Of a DNA stretch of 64,000 bases, positions 49,231 to 59,762 are shown piece after piece. Where the stretch lies: assembly GCF_009498735.1 (NCBI RefSeq), contig NZ_ML762431.1:100178-164177 (forward strand), read 5' to 3'. The notes under the pieces are model-generated. The model was not told where the DNA came from. It saw only the letters and a list, made by a program, of their open reading frames with translations, and ran no database searches. The DNA is from Gracilibacillus oryzae (lineage in GTDB: Bacteria; Bacillota; Bacilli; Bacillales; Amphibacillaceae). A program made the position numbers and the translations under genes. Position 1 is the first letter of the stretch. Each line of letters opens with the position of its first letter.

Positions 49231-50581
49231 TATTCTTCGACTCCTTAACAGCTTCTTTAATTGCAGGTCTTCTTCCGATTGAATGATACTCTACTCCTGC
49301 TTCTTGCATTTCTTCAACACGATAAATATTTCTCCCATCATATACTAGAGGAGTTCTCATTAATTCCCTATATGTTTCAGGTAATAATGTTTTTACTTCT
49401 CCCCATTCAGTAAAAATAAAACAGACATTAGCATCTTCCAAAGCATGCTCGATATTGGAAACATAAGTAATGCTACCTTTGCCATTCTTACCTTCCGGAT
49501 GGACTTTAGCAAAATTCTCTGCTCCAACAGGATCAAATGCGTAAATGTCTGCACCTTGTCCTAATAATAAAGGAACATTTTCAAGAGATGCAGCTTCTCT
49601 CAAATCATCTGTTCCTGGTTTAAATGTTAGTCCAAGCACAGCTACTTTAAGACCATTAAAGGTAATAAGCCTTTTACTAGCTTTCTTATATAGCATTGTT
49701 TTCTGTTCTTTGTTTACATCAATGGCAGCCTTAACCGTTTTAAGTTCATAACCATTTTGTCTTGCAATATATTCTAGCGCTTTTGTATCCTTAGGGAAAC
49801 ACGAACCACCAAAACCAATTCCAGCATTTAAAAATTTGCTTCCAATTCGCTCATCAAAGCTCATACCTTTTGCAACGTCTTGTATGTCCGCACCGACTAG
49901 TTCACATAGATTCGCAATATCATTCATATAAGAGATTTTAAGAGCAAGAAAGTCATTTGATGCATATTTAATCATTTCTGCTGATCTTCTATTCACTGAT
50001 ACAATGGGTATATGAAAAGGCTCATAGATTTTCGTAAGCAAGTCTTCAGCCCATTTACTCTCTGTACCTATAATAATTCTTTCTGCATGTAGTGTATCAT
50101 GAACAGCAGAACCTTGAGCCAAAAACTCTGGATTAGATGCCACTTCTACTTTTACATCTTTAACTAAGAAGTCCTGAATAAACTGTTCTACTTTATCATT
50201 GGTTCCGACTGGAACTGTAGACTTAACTACGACTAGACAATCATTTTCTACAGATTCAGCAATTTGTCTGGCAACTGTTGCGATGTATGATAGGTTAGCA
50301 GATCCATCGGGCTGTTCTGGAGTACCCACACCGATAAAAATAGCATTAGCATTTTTGTAAGCTGAATGATAATCAGTTGTATAATTAATTCTTCCCGCAG
50401 TATAATTCCTCTGCATTAAATTTTCTAGGCCAGATTCATAGATAGGAGAAACTCCAGACTTCATTAAGTTTACTTTCTCTTCATCAATATCAACACAGGT
50501 TACTTCGTGCCCCATTTCGGCAAAGCATACCCCGGCTACTAAGCCAACGTATCCTGTTCCTGCAACTGCAATTTTATACAT
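49211..50581 (-). CDS. ugd: UDP-glucose 6-dehydrogenase
   Basis: A 456-residue dehydrogenase: NAD motif GTGYVGLVAG near residue 8, ASNPEFLAQG near 158, and the catalytic Cys in FGGSCFPKDT near 260. It oxidises UDP-glucose to UDP-glucuronate, a precursor for capsule and teichuronic acid. The ATG at 50581 follows GGGAGATGTTTGGT. It overlaps the epimerase gene, giving a two-step route to UDP-galacturonate. Confidence 0.95.
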   Translation of the reverse strand: MYKIAVAGTGYVGLVAGVCFAEMGHEVTCVDIDEEKVNLMKSGVSPIYESGLENLMQRNYTAGRINYTTDYHSAYKNANAIFIGVGTPEQPDGSANLSYIATVARQIAESVENDCLVVVKSTVPVGTNDKVEQFIQDFLVKDVKVEVASNPEFLAQGSAVHDTLHAERIIIGTESKWAEDLLTKIYEPFHIPIVSVNRRSAEMIKYASNDFLALKISYMNDIANLCELVGADIQDVAKGMSFDERIGSKFLNAGIGFGGSCFPKDTKALEYIARQNGYELKTVKAAIDVNKEQKTMLYKKASKRLITFNGLKVAVLGLTFKPGTDDLREAASLENVPLLLGQGADIYAFDPVGAENFAKVHPEGKNGKGSITYVSNIEHALEDANVCFIFTEWGEVKTLLPETYRELMRTPLVYDGRNIYRVEEMQEAGVEYHSIGRRPAIKEAVKESKNIELQNS

Positions 50582-50789
50582 ACCAAACATCTCCCAGATT
50601 TAAAATAAAATTTGTTTCTTTATTACAATACTATTGAACACTAAATAACTAGCAAGCTTTCTTGTATGCTGGTTCTAAGTCTATATTCATATTGTGAAAC
50701 ATGCATACGAAACAAGGTTATTTCAGGCGTTGAAAGACACTTAGAATAGTTTTTATTATAAGGATAGTTCATTATGAAGCTTCGGAACC

Positions 50790-51200
50790 GTCCCCATGCT
50801 TACCCGTTCTTTAAACCAATAAATTCTGTTTCGACCCAGTGAGTGTAAGAACAAATTCATCCTTTGTGATATTTAAGTGGTTTACTTCTGCTAAGGTCAT
50901 CAAATAGGCTGTTGTAATGGCAGCTGAAAAGTTTAACCCTCCTATTGGGAGCTATCCGCTAATTACAGTTTCAAAGCCATACTGTAACTTTTGATTCTGC
51001 TGTAAAGAAAGGAACCGCACCACGAAGATAATTCCCCATATGCCGGTAACATCTCTGGTACGCGATCAATATTGAAGCATTCTTCATCTAGGAAATCCAG
51101 ACTTCTAATCCGAATATATCCGTCCTAAGAAGATGCGAAGACCATCCCTACATTGGCATTTAATGCCATGCCAGTAACAATACCCTTGATGATTAATATG
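50790..51200 (-). pseudogene. Decayed coding remnant with stops and frame changes
   Basis: Several linked minus-strand pieces read as protein, for example FNIDRVPEMLPAYGE, AVPFFTAESKVTVWL and AAITTAYLMTLAEVNHLN, but in different frames with stops between them. The family is not recognised. Flanking 50591-50789 and 51201-51357 hold nothing clear apart from a GGGGACGGTTCC element near 50780. Confidence 0.35.
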
Positions 51201-51357
51201 TGCACCTAATGGACAAGCAATTTAGTTATATATTAATTTTCAGTTTGTAAAGGCATAAAATAAACCCAAGTTATTGGGAGATATCGTTTAATTTTCTTTT
51301 AGGTATATCAAGTAAATTTTAATGATAAAATATGCTTTAAGGTTTTACTCAAGAATT

Positions 51358-52245
51358 CTAAACTAATTTCCATTCTAACTCAAGTTCGATTCCGAAATTT
51401 TCCTTAACTTGCTCAGTGGCTAAATTGATAATATATAATATATCTTGTGGTTTGGCGTCATCATAATTTATAATAAACCCAGGATGTTTCTCAGAAATCA
51501 TAGCCCCATTCTTACGATATCCTCTTAATCCTAATTCATCAAACAGTTTCCATATAAAGTAGTCCTTACCATTTAAATTAGGCCGTTTGAAGACACTTCC
51601 AGCATTCGGAAAATCTCGAGGTTGTTTATTGTATCTATTCTTTTTAATTGCAAATAAATCCTCTAATAAATCTTGATAATCTTCTACGATGTACTCCTCT
51701 TTTGCTCTTAGTTTTACAGACAGAATAATTGAATTAATATCTGCCCACTTTGATTCTCTTCTTCCAAAATCACTTTTATCTACATTCTCTGTAATAATTT
51801 CATCTTTATCTATATTATAATGAGTTACTTCCTCAATCAATTGCCCTATATTATCCTCATAAGTACCCGCATTCATTATTACTGCTCCACCCAGACTACC
51901 CGGAATATCTTCTAAAAATTCATACCCTTTAATTCTATTCTCTAATGCATACCAACTAAGGCTAGACAGAGATACCCCTGCATCACATACGATTTGATTA
52001 TTTACTAATCCTATAAAGTCCATTAATTTAAAGGATATGAATAAATAATTATTATCATAATACTCTTTAGTAAAAAGTATATTGGAACCATTTCCGATTA
52101 TAATAATGTTTTTTTCCCTATATTCATGAAATATGTCTTGTACACCATTATAATTTAAAGGATATATGATAAGCTCAGCAACCGAATTAATCCTCAACGT
52201 ATTAAGATTTTTCAATGAATTGTTTTTAACCTTTACATAATTCAT
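51358..52245 (-). CDS. murB: MurB paralogue (UDP-N-acetylenolpyruvoylglucosamine reductase)
   Basis: A 295-residue FAD reductase: FAD loops GNGSNILF near residue 51 and PGSLGGAVIMNAG near 122, catalytic Ser in NAGSVFKRP near 220, and a C-terminal ELEWKL that supplies the conserved Glu region. It would reduce the enolpyruvyl group to a lactyl ether, giving UDP-MurNAc. A murA paralogue stands three genes upstream, so the pair could make UDP-MurNAc within this locus. It is 20 residues shorter at its C-terminus than many homologues. Confidence 0.9.
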   Translation of the reverse strand: MNYVKVKNNSLKNLNTLRINSVAELIIYPLNYNGVQDIFHEYREKNIIIIGNGSNILFTKEYYDNNYLFISFKLMDFIGLVNNQIVCDAGVSLSSLSWYALENRIKGYEFLEDIPGSLGGAVIMNAGTYEDNIGQLIEEVTHYNIDKDEIITENVDKSDFGRRESKWADINSIILSVKLRAKEEYIVEDYQDLLEDLFAIKKNRYNKQPRDFPNAGSVFKRPNLNGKDYFIWKLFDELGLRGYRKNGAMISEKHPGFIINYDDAKPQDILYIINLATEQVKENFGIELELEWKLV

Positions 52246-52448
52246 TCTTTTTCACCTTTCTGTGTTCTTTTAGTTACCAATATTAAAGTTTAAAGGTATT
52301 AATACTTATATCCAGACAAATACTTATAAACAAATTAATTAAGAGTATTAATCAGACTATAAAAACTATGTAAAACTATATATAACTTTGATTAATATTG
52401 GATCAATTAAATTTAACAGAACTAGAATAACGATGATAAATTTATTGT

Positions 52449-52976
52449 TTAATAACTTAGTTTTTTTACAACTTTTGCCGGAATACCTGCAACCACACTG
52501 TTAGCAGGAACATCATTAATTACTACGCTATTAGCACCAACTATAGAATTTGCCCCAACTGTTATATTGCCAATAATCTTAGCTCCTGCAAATATAGTTA
52601 CTCCATCTTCTATTGAAGGGTAATTACCTTTCTGAAAATCACCCAAATTTTTACCACCTAATGTAACCTGTTGATAAATTACTACATTATTTGCTATTGT
52701 GACCCCATCACCAATCACTATTCCATTGATATGTCTAAAGTCCAAGTTACGTCCGATATTTGCATTTAAGCTAATAAAACTCCCATAATTAACCACTAGT
52801 TTATTTGTCAAAAATATGGGGATATGTTTGTAGTTCTTATCATGCATTTTTTTTGCCCATCTATATATTATGATGGCCTTTTTGGAAGGTTTTTTCCATA
52901 TGTTGTATATGCATTTTAATAAGCCTACATTACCAGTGGGATCCATTTCAGCCCGAATTATTTTAACTAAGCTCAC
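52449..52976 (-). CDS. CysE-like hexapeptide acetyltransferase
   Basis: A 175-residue left-handed beta-helix protein: repeats from about residue 60 (INGIVIGDGVTIANNVVIYQ) to the end NSVVAGIPAKVV. The region LNANIGRNLDFRHINGI matches serine O-acetyltransferase/colanic-acid acetyltransferase relatives. In a polysaccharide locus it most likely O-acetylates a sugar. Start is GTG after AGTGAGG. The spacing to the flippase gene (18 bases) shows one transcript. The stretch 52246-52448 is empty. Confidence 0.85.
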   Translation of the reverse strand: MSLVKIIRAEMDPTGNVGLLKCIYNIWKKPSKKAIIIYRWAKKMHDKNYKHIPIFLTNKLVVNYGSFISLNANIGRNLDFRHINGIVIGDGVTIANNVVIYQQVTLGGKNLGDFQKGNYPSIEDGVTIFAGAKIIGNITVGANSIVGANSVVINDVPANSVVAGIPAKVVKKLSY

Positions 52977-52994
52977 ATTTTTAACCTCACTCTT

Positions 52995-54296
52995 TTATTT
53001 TCTAAATATTTTCTTTAAAAATGAAATAATTAGATGTTTATCGTTATTATCTAATATAAATAGTTGCAATAATTTTAAGGAACTATGTTTTATATAAGCA
53101 AATGTAAAGAGAATTGCCCCAATAGTATAACTAATCGAAGAAGATATAGCTGCTCCATTGATTCCTATTACAGGGATTAATATCAAATTCAAAATCACAT
53201 TTATGACTAATACTAATAGATATACTTTTAAGGCAAATATGGGAAATCCTCTACCTGCCAAATCGGCGTTTAATAACTTAAAAAGAACCATGGCAACTAT
53301 CCCAGGAAGTAACAATCTAATTATACTTGTTGCTTCACTAAAAGCAGCACCAAATAATAAATTTATAATAAAAGGTGATAGCCACCAAAATAACATTGAA
53401 CATACTATTATAGGAATCCATGACATTCTTAACAATCTTGTTGATCTACTAACTGCTTCAGCATTCGTTTTACTATTAGCACTTTTTGAGAATAAAACCA
53501 TTCCCATCGCAGATGGAATTTGCCATATTAATTCTGACAAAGTCACACCAACTGAATATACTCCAATATCATTAGAGGAAACAAAGTACTCCAAAAATAC
53601 AATATCAATCTTATAATTAAGGTTTAATATGAACAGAGCTAGAGCATAAAGTATTCCTTTTGTATATAAATCTTTAGTTATTTTCAAATCGACTGAAGAG
53701 AATATTTTAATAACACTTTTCAGCACTATAAATGAAAATATAACAGCAAATATACCGGCTAGCAAACTGCTTAATGCCGCACCATAAACATCCAAATTGA
53801 AAACTAATAGAAGTAATATTACAGCTGAAATTTGGGTCATTAAGTTAATAATTTGTTTAACATTAATTGCTAAGATTTTTTGTAATCCCAACATTACCCC
53901 TTCATTATATTTGTTCAATAATAATATTGGTATAGCCCCCAAAGGAATAGCTAACAATAACCAATCATATTTTGGTACCATGAAGAAATAATAATAAATG
54001 ACAGTGAATCCTACCGCTAATACTGAAGTTAATGTCCAAAGAGTAAATATCGATGAGTATATTTTCTTAGGTTCATATATTTTTTTTCCAATAAAGTAAG
54101 CTGTTGATTGTCTTATCCCTAAATCTGCTAAGGAAACTAACAAATTAGGTATTACAAATATAGAAGTAACTACCCCTTTTCCCTCTGGACCTAATACTCT
54201 TGCTGTTATTATAGAAACTACTAAACTACCAAATAAAACAACAAATTTAGTACCAACAGAAGATATCATTTGTACTAAAGTATTATTTCTATTCAT
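52995..54296 (-). CDS. Wzx-type polysaccharide flippase
   Basis: A 433-residue protein with 12-14 hydrophobic helices and the flippase start LVQMISSVGTKFVVLFGSLVVSIITARVLGPEGKG. Wzx proteins move lipid-linked repeat units across the membrane for Wzy to polymerise. ATG at 54296 follows AGAGGTGTAGTG. It lies 32 bases after the MurA paralogue gene. Confidence 0.9.
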   Translation of the reverse strand: MNRNNTLVQMISSVGTKFVVLFGSLVVSIITARVLGPEGKGVVTSIFVIPNLLVSLADLGIRQSTAYFIGKKIYEPKKIYSSIFTLWTLTSVLAVGFTVIYYYFFMVPKYDWLLLAIPLGAIPILLLNKYNEGVMLGLQKILAINVKQIINLMTQISAVILLLLVFNLDVYGAALSSLLAGIFAVIFSFIVLKSVIKIFSSVDLKITKDLYTKGILYALALFILNLNYKIDIVFLEYFVSSNDIGVYSVGVTLSELIWQIPSAMGMVLFSKSANSKTNAEAVSRSTRLLRMSWIPIIVCSMLFWWLSPFIINLLFGAAFSEATSIIRLLLPGIVAMVLFKLLNADLAGRGFPIFALKVYLLVLVINVILNLILIPVIGINGAAISSSISYTIGAILFTFAYIKHSSLKLLQLFILDNNDKHLIISFLKKIFRK

Positions 54297-54328
54297 CACT
54301 ACACCTCTAACTCTACTCTTCAATATGT

Positions 54329-55600
54329 CTATTCTACTATTTTTATATCTGCTCCTAATAGAGAGAGTTTCTCTTGTATACTCTCATAACCTCTATTTAT
54401 TTGTTCAACACTATTAATTACGGTTTCTCCCTCACTAAATAAACCAGTTAAAATACACGCTGCTCCTCCACGTAAGTCAGTAGCTCGTACCTCAGTACCC
54501 TTTAATTTATTTCCACCATTTATAATAGCTGTATTGCCGAAAGATTTTATATCTGCTCCAAACTTAATAAGTTCATTAACATATTGAAAACGATCAGTAA
54601 ATCTTAAATCTGCTATAGTACTTGTACCTTTTGCGGTAAGTGCAAGAGATGCAAAGATAGGCTGCATATCTGAATTTATCCCTGGATAAGGTGCTGTAAA
54701 TAAATCAAAAGTACTTTTTTCATTTTTACCTGAAACATATAATGCAGATCCCCACTCAAATACTTCCACATTAGCAATTTTTAAATATCTGATATCCTCT
54801 TTTATAAAAGATGTATTAAAATTCGGGATATATATCTCTCCACCAGTAACTCCGGCTGCAACTGCATAAGTAATTGCTTCGTCCCAGCCAGGCATTACAG
54901 ATATTTCTACTCCTCCAGCCAAAGAAGATTGACCTTCTACTGTCACTACACGATTGTTGCAAGTTACTTTAGCTCCCATCGCACAGAGTAACTCACCTAG
55001 TTGAATTATTTCAGGGCGAGTATTAGCATTTAAAAGCGTAGTTTTACCTTCAGAAATCGCTGCTGCAATCATCACATTTTCTGTACCTGAAGTAGTTGGT
55101 AAATAAAATTCTATATTACTTCCTATTAAGCCAGAGGATGAAAGATAAAGCCCTTGGTCATTCTCAACCACAGTTGCCCCTAGTTTCTGCATTCCAAGAA
55201 TATGTAAATCGTATTTTCTATCACCAATCTTACACCCGCCTGGTAATGGAAGTTCAATTTCCTGATTTAAAGCAGCGGTAAGACCTAATAATAGTAGAGA
55301 ATATCTAATAGTACTAGCCTTCGATGGAGCTATTCTGTTATTCGGAAAGTCACCTCTTTTACATAATACAGTTGACCCATCAACTTCAATTTCAGCACCT
55401 AGTTCCTTTAAGATATCAATAAGGATTTTAACGTCTCTTAAACCAATTGGTACATTTCTTAATTTTGTAAAATCTTCACCCAAACAAGCTGCAACTATCA
55501 TAGGCAATGCTGCATTTTTTGCGCCTGAAAGAGATACTTCACCAAAAAGTTTGTTTCCTCCCTTTAATACTAGCTTACTACCATTTTCATAACTATTCAT
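54329..55600 (-). CDS. murA: MurA paralogue (UDP-GlcNAc 1-carboxyvinyltransferase)
   Basis: A 423-residue EPSP-synthase-fold enzyme with all key MurA residues in place: Lys/Asn in LSGAKNAALPM near residue 22, catalytic Cys in PGGCKIGDRKYDLHILG near 121, Asp in INSDMQPIFA and Arg in DLRGGAACILTG. It adds enolpyruvate to UDP-GlcNAc, the first step to UDP-MurNAc. Housekeeping murA genes lie elsewhere in such genomes, so this copy is likely specialised for the polymer. TGGAGGTAAGTTAA precedes the ATG. Confidence 0.92.
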   Translation of the reverse strand: MNSYENGSKLVLKGGNKLFGEVSLSGAKNAALPMIVAACLGEDFTKLRNVPIGLRDVKILIDILKELGAEIEVDGSTVLCKRGDFPNNRIAPSKASTIRYSLLLLGLTAALNQEIELPLPGGCKIGDRKYDLHILGMQKLGATVVENDQGLYLSSSGLIGSNIEFYLPTTSGTENVMIAAAISEGKTTLLNANTRPEIIQLGELLCAMGAKVTCNNRVVTVEGQSSLAGGVEISVMPGWDEAITYAVAAGVTGGEIYIPNFNTSFIKEDIRYLKIANVEVFEWGSALYVSGKNEKSTFDLFTAPYPGINSDMQPIFASLALTAKGTSTIADLRFTDRFQYVNELIKFGADIKSFGNTAIINGGNKLKGTEVRATDLRGGAACILTGLFSEGETVINSVEQINRGYESIQEKLSLLGADIKIVE

Positions 55601-55990
55601 TTAACTTACCTCCACTTTGCTTAGTTATTAAGATCTTGGACTTGCTTTTAAATTTGTTCATATAAGAATATACTTATGATTATTTCTATATTATGTAAGC
55701 GTATTGGCCCCTAAATTATATGACAATACCAGTAGTAATCTAGCTAATATTAATATTACACATTTTTTCTTGATTCCATTCCACTCATGGCTTATTATAA
55801 TGCCGTGGTAATAACGAAAATAAGGAAAGGGATTTAGAACTAAGTAGCTTCTTAATATACCTCTATCACATTATTCGAAACTCAAAAATCTAAAGAAATA
55901 ATTAGTGAATGTTTGAATAAAACTACATTTAGTATTTAAAAGATCTAAATAATTAATTATTCCTCCTAGGAGTAACCATATTTCTCAAAC
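55601..55990. other. AT-rich intergenic stretch
   Basis: No gene is visible between the murA paralogue and the gene remnant at 55991. Stop codons are dense on both strands. Confidence 0.4.
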
Positions 55991-56131
55991 TTAAAACTTT
56001 TTAGAAAACCATCTATCCATATGGCCATAAACTGATAGATATTGCATAAAATTCCTCAGTTGTCCAAAAAATGAGTGTGACTCAGTGTTATAAGTAGAAT
56101 ATTTTATACTCTCCTTATAATCTGATTGAAA
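55991..56131 (-). pseudogene. C-terminal gene fragment in the polysaccharide locus
   Basis: A start-less frame reads SHSFFGQLRNFMQYLSVYG then HMDRWFSKKF and ends. It could be the tail of a lost glycosyltransferase or acyltransferase gene; the family is not recognised. Confidence 0.35.
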
Positions 56132-56184
56132 TTAGTGAAGCTTTTCATAAACTAGAACCAGCAAATACTTTTCCTAGATATAAT

Positions 56185-57165
56185 TTAATTTTTCCACAAC
56201 CTAAGCTTCTTTTTAAGAGATAGTAATTTGATAACTTTTCCATAAAAAAAGTCATTTGCACTAGCTAGATTAATCAATAGTAATAAACCTATATTAAATA
56301 TATTCTTTTTAATTTCAATACTCATTAGGGTAATACTTTTAGCATTATTGAAATTCTTATTATGAATTTCGAGTATAGCTAATCTTAATAATCTTTTAGC
56401 TAAATTTTGGTCCTTCTTTAAAAAGAATGCCGCGTGCTCTCCGTGCAAATCTATATGATCAACTCCTTGCTTTAAGCGCATTTGCAGACACTGTATAGCA
56501 AATTGACTATAATACGATTGCATCAATTGTTTCTCTGTGGAGCCACTTACTCCGTCTTTAAATGTATATCTCTTATATAGCACTTCTTTAACAACACCAA
56601 ACTTGGTTATCAAACTCATTCTCAACCATAAATCTCTATCTTGCGCAAAGATAAAAAAATGCCTGTATTTACCTGCTTTATAATAAACTTCCTTACGAAA
56701 CATTACTTCTCCATGTGTAAAACAGTTTTTGTTTATTAAACTCTTGGTAGCATTATCAATTGAATTTATATTCGGCTTATTAATATTTATAGATTCATTA
56801 TAAATATTATAATTTTCTACATAACAGCCAACTACACCAATTTCATGATTTGATAATAAAATTTCTAATTGTCTCTTTATTCGTTCAGGATATGAGTAAT
56901 CTCCTGAGCCATGGACTGCAATTATTTCAGCATTTGCACTATCAATAGCTTTTATAATTGATTTAGTAAACCCACAGTTTTCATGTGTTATTACCTTTAA
57001 TCTTGGGTTTTTAATAGATTTTAATTCTTTTAAAGTATTATCAGTTGAACCATCATCAACAGCAATAATTTCTATATTTTGATATGTTTGATTCAATAAG
57101 CTATTAACAGAGTTAAGAATCCTACCTTCCCTATTATAGAATACTGTAACTATTGAAACTAACAT
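56185..57165 (-). CDS. Family 2 glycosyltransferase
   Basis: A 326-residue GT-A enzyme: SIVTVFYNREGRILNSVNSL at the start, the nucleotide motif IIAVDDGSTDNT near residue 33, and a QDRDLWLRM pattern near 180 corresponding to the acceptor-side base region. It adds one sugar to the lipid-linked repeat unit. Donor and linkage cannot be told. The ATG at 57165 follows GGGGGAGTAAGAATA; the longer frame has no ribosome site. Confidence 0.88.
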   Translation of the reverse strand: MLVSIVTVFYNREGRILNSVNSLLNQTYQNIEIIAVDDGSTDNTLKELKSIKNPRLKVITHENCGFTKSIIKAIDSANAEIIAVHGSGDYSYPERIKRQLEILLSNHEIGVVGCYVENYNIYNESININKPNINSIDNATKSLINKNCFTHGEVMFRKEVYYKAGKYRHFFIFAQDRDLWLRMSLITKFGVVKEVLYKRYTFKDGVSGSTEKQLMQSYYSQFAIQCLQMRLKQGVDHIDLHGEHAAFFLKKDQNLAKRLLRLAILEIHNKNFNNAKSITLMSIEIKKNIFNIGLLLLINLASANDFFYGKVIKLLSLKKKLRLWKN

Positions 57166-57249
57166 TATTCTTACTCCCCCTCTCCTTATAATTTTACTAA
57201 TACCTGCAAAATAATTAACTTTATTTAACAATTAAAAACCAAATGAAAA

Positions 57250-58464
57250 TTATCCATCCCTAACATATTCATCAATATATCCCTTCCTCGTATAAAAAAC
57301 TCCAACACCTATTATTAACCACTGTAGTAAAGCAAGAGCTAAATTATTTTGAGTGAATGAAACTTCAAATAACTGATAAATTAATATTCCTATGAACAAA
57401 GAGGATACAATTCTAATCTCCTTCTGATTCTTAGCAATGTAAAAGTAATTCCAAATAACTAAAAGAAAGATTAAAAATACTGTAGATCCTACTAATCCTA
57501 CTTGTAATGTCATTTGTATATAGTAATTGTGCGCAGAATGCGAAACAGCAATAAAATCAGTTACTCTTGCAGATGCTCCATAACCCAACAAAGGTCTTTC
57601 TTGAATTGTATTAATCATCTCAGACCATACTATTTGTCTGCCTGAAAAGAAGTTCTTCCCTGTATACTCCCAAGATAATTGATTCAATCTGTAGCCAAGA
57701 GGATGATTTAATAATTTTGGGTATATAACTGTGATTATAAATATTAATCCTACAAAGATAAGATAGTAACAACAAAAAAACCATTTTCTTTTTGTAATAA
57801 TAGGCCATAATAGGTAGGTGAAAATAGCTGATACTATAACAAGGAAAGTAACTCTTGCACTTGAAGCATAGATAAGTGATAATCCCATTATAACAGTGAT
57901 AATAAATAAACCTTTCGATTTACTTACTATACTATTATTCAATATCCAAAATACTCCTAATAGAAATACTATAAATGCACCAAATGGATTTGGATTTGAC
58001 AGTAATCCTTTAAATGGGATGATTAGGCCTTCCACTACCCACCATATGAAGTTTATTGTTATAAAAAAAATTATAGAATTATATATTAGCTTTTTATTAA
58101 GGTTATCGAAAGAAAGGTATGTATTACCCCAAAAAAAGAAAATAACCATAATAATTTGAAAAAAGCTTCTAATAGAATCCATACTCAACTCATTTAACAC
58201 ACCAATAAAATAAATTAAAATAAACAAGCTTGAAAAAATATGTATCCATTTTTCCCTTTTTAAAATGTATTTTTGCTTTGTTATATTAATATAAAAGGTA
58301 AAAAACGATACGACTAATAGAATCCCAATAGCAAGAAAGCCAATTAGAGATAAGACCCCACTAGAATTGTTTAAACCTCCCATAAGAAATAAGAGTATAA
58401 ACAAAAAAGATAACAATAAAACTATATTAATATTATGTTGAATCTTATGGGTTTTTAATTGCAT
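57250..58464 (-). CDS. Wzy-type O-antigen polymerase/ligase
   Basis: A 404-residue protein with 10-12 membrane helices and one larger outside loop containing GRQIVWSEMINTIQERPLLG and SAHNYYIQMTLQVG, the typical Wzy_C/O-antigen ligase pattern. It probably polymerises the repeat unit at the outer face of the membrane. The chosen ATG at 58464 follows GAAAGAGTG. It lies between glycosyltransferase genes in the same orientation. Confidence 0.85.
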   Translation of the reverse strand: MQLKTHKIQHNINIVLLLSFLFILLFLMGGLNNSSGVLSLIGFLAIGILLVVSFFTFYINITKQKYILKREKWIHIFSSLFILIYFIGVLNELSMDSIRSFFQIIMVIFFFWGNTYLSFDNLNKKLIYNSIIFFITINFIWWVVEGLIIPFKGLLSNPNPFGAFIVFLLGVFWILNNSIVSKSKGLFIITVIMGLSLIYASSARVTFLVIVSAIFTYLLWPIITKRKWFFCCYYLIFVGLIFIITVIYPKLLNHPLGYRLNQLSWEYTGKNFFSGRQIVWSEMINTIQERPLLGYGASARVTDFIAVSHSAHNYYIQMTLQVGLVGSTVFLIFLLVIWNYFYIAKNQKEIRIVSSLFIGILIYQLFEVSFTQNNLALALLQWLIIGVGVFYTRKGYIDEYVRDG

Positions 58465-58549
58465 AATTAACACTCTTTCAATAAAATTTTTGCTCAAGAG
58501 AATTGTTTTAGCCCAAGAATAACAGAAATACCTATAATTTGAATAAATC

Positions 58550-59716
58550 TTAATGGATTTCCAGGTGTTTAATTATTTTATCTGCCCAATTAAAAGATAA
58601 ATCCTCTCTTCTTTGAGCTTGCAGAATTTTTAGTTCATTTCTTTTTTCCTCGCTGATATAATACTTAATCCGCTTACTTAAAGAGTCTATATTTAAATCA
58701 AACATTGAAATTTCATGCATGAGCATTTCAGGAATCCCACCGGATCGTGCTCCTATTACTGGTATATAATTATAAAGTGCCTCCATTATAGTGTTAGGAC
58801 ATGAATCTGCGAGTGAAGGTACGACCATCAAGTCCAGTTTTTTCACAACTGTAATAGGGTTATCTAGTCTACCTGTAAATTTAATATCTGGATAAGTAGA
58901 ACATTCATTTATATATGTTGTTAGTTTTTCCCCGTCGCCTATCAGAATAACTTCTATACTAATTCCTTCATCTATCAGTTCCTTGACTGCATCCACTAAA
59001 ATCCTATGTCCTTTTCTTTCATTGCTGAAATCACCAATGAATCCAACTAATAGTTTATCTTCTTTTCCCTTCTTCAAGTTGCTATCCGCTTTGTTATTAT
59101 TTTCAAGTGATTTATTTATTACCCATGAGGGGTTCACATTGTTAATTTGAATAATTGATTTTTTCTTTATAATACTCTTTATAAGACTATGCCTTTTTAT
59201 TAGGGCATGGTAATCATACTTACATTGAATTATTATTTTTGCCGCTTTGATAAAACAAATAAATTCACATAATTTCATTATTAACAGATAAAAATTTATC
59301 AATAATTTGTTATTAGTCCTCTCACTAATTGATATCCTTTTATATTTAATCAAATCTTGACGAATAAAGAGTTGAATATTCTTAAATCCTGAAAGGCACA
59401 ACCCTATAGCAGTGGGAACGTCAAAAACTATTATTAAATCATATTCCCTCTTTTTAATAGTTTTTAAATATTTGTAGTTTTTTATGAATATTTTTAATTC
59501 CGTGGGAAGCAAAATGCTCTTGCTTACATTTTCACTTTCAAGAGAATTTGCTGATACTTTTTTTTCCTTTAATACTTCTTGAGAATCAGCACTATACAAA
59601 TCAACTTCGATTCCTTTATCCCTAAAGGCATAATACAATTCTAAAAATCTTTTTAAGCCACCCGTAACCCTTTTTCCAAATAGCTGACTTGTTGAGTACA
59701 TTAAAACTTTACTCAT
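58550..59716 (-). CDS. Family 4 glycosyltransferase
   Basis: A 388-residue GT-B enzyme. The C-terminal donor domain has VGFIGDFSNERKGHRILVDA near residue 225, DIKFTGRLDNP near 275 and the E-x7-E-type motif PSLADSCPNTIMEALYNYIPV near 298. Retaining transfer from a nucleotide sugar is the family role. The ribosome site is AGGTGAATTTAA. The acceptor and donor are unknown. Confidence 0.9.
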   Translation of the reverse strand: MSKVLMYSTSQLFGKRVTGGLKRFLELYYAFRDKGIEVDLYSADSQEVLKEKKVSANSLESENVSKSILLPTELKIFIKNYKYLKTIKKREYDLIIVFDVPTAIGLCLSGFKNIQLFIRQDLIKYKRISISERTNNKLLINFYLLIMKLCEFICFIKAAKIIIQCKYDYHALIKRHSLIKSIIKKKSIIQINNVNPSWVINKSLENNNKADSNLKKGKEDKLLVGFIGDFSNERKGHRILVDAVKELIDEGISIEVILIGDGEKLTTYINECSTYPDIKFTGRLDNPITVVKKLDLMVVPSLADSCPNTIMEALYNYIPVIGARSGGIPEMLMHEISMFDLNIDSLSKRIKYYISEEKRNELKILQAQRREDLSFNWADKIIKHLEIH

Positions 59717-59762
59717 TTAAATTCACCTTATTCTAAATATTAATTTAAGATTATCTGTACTT

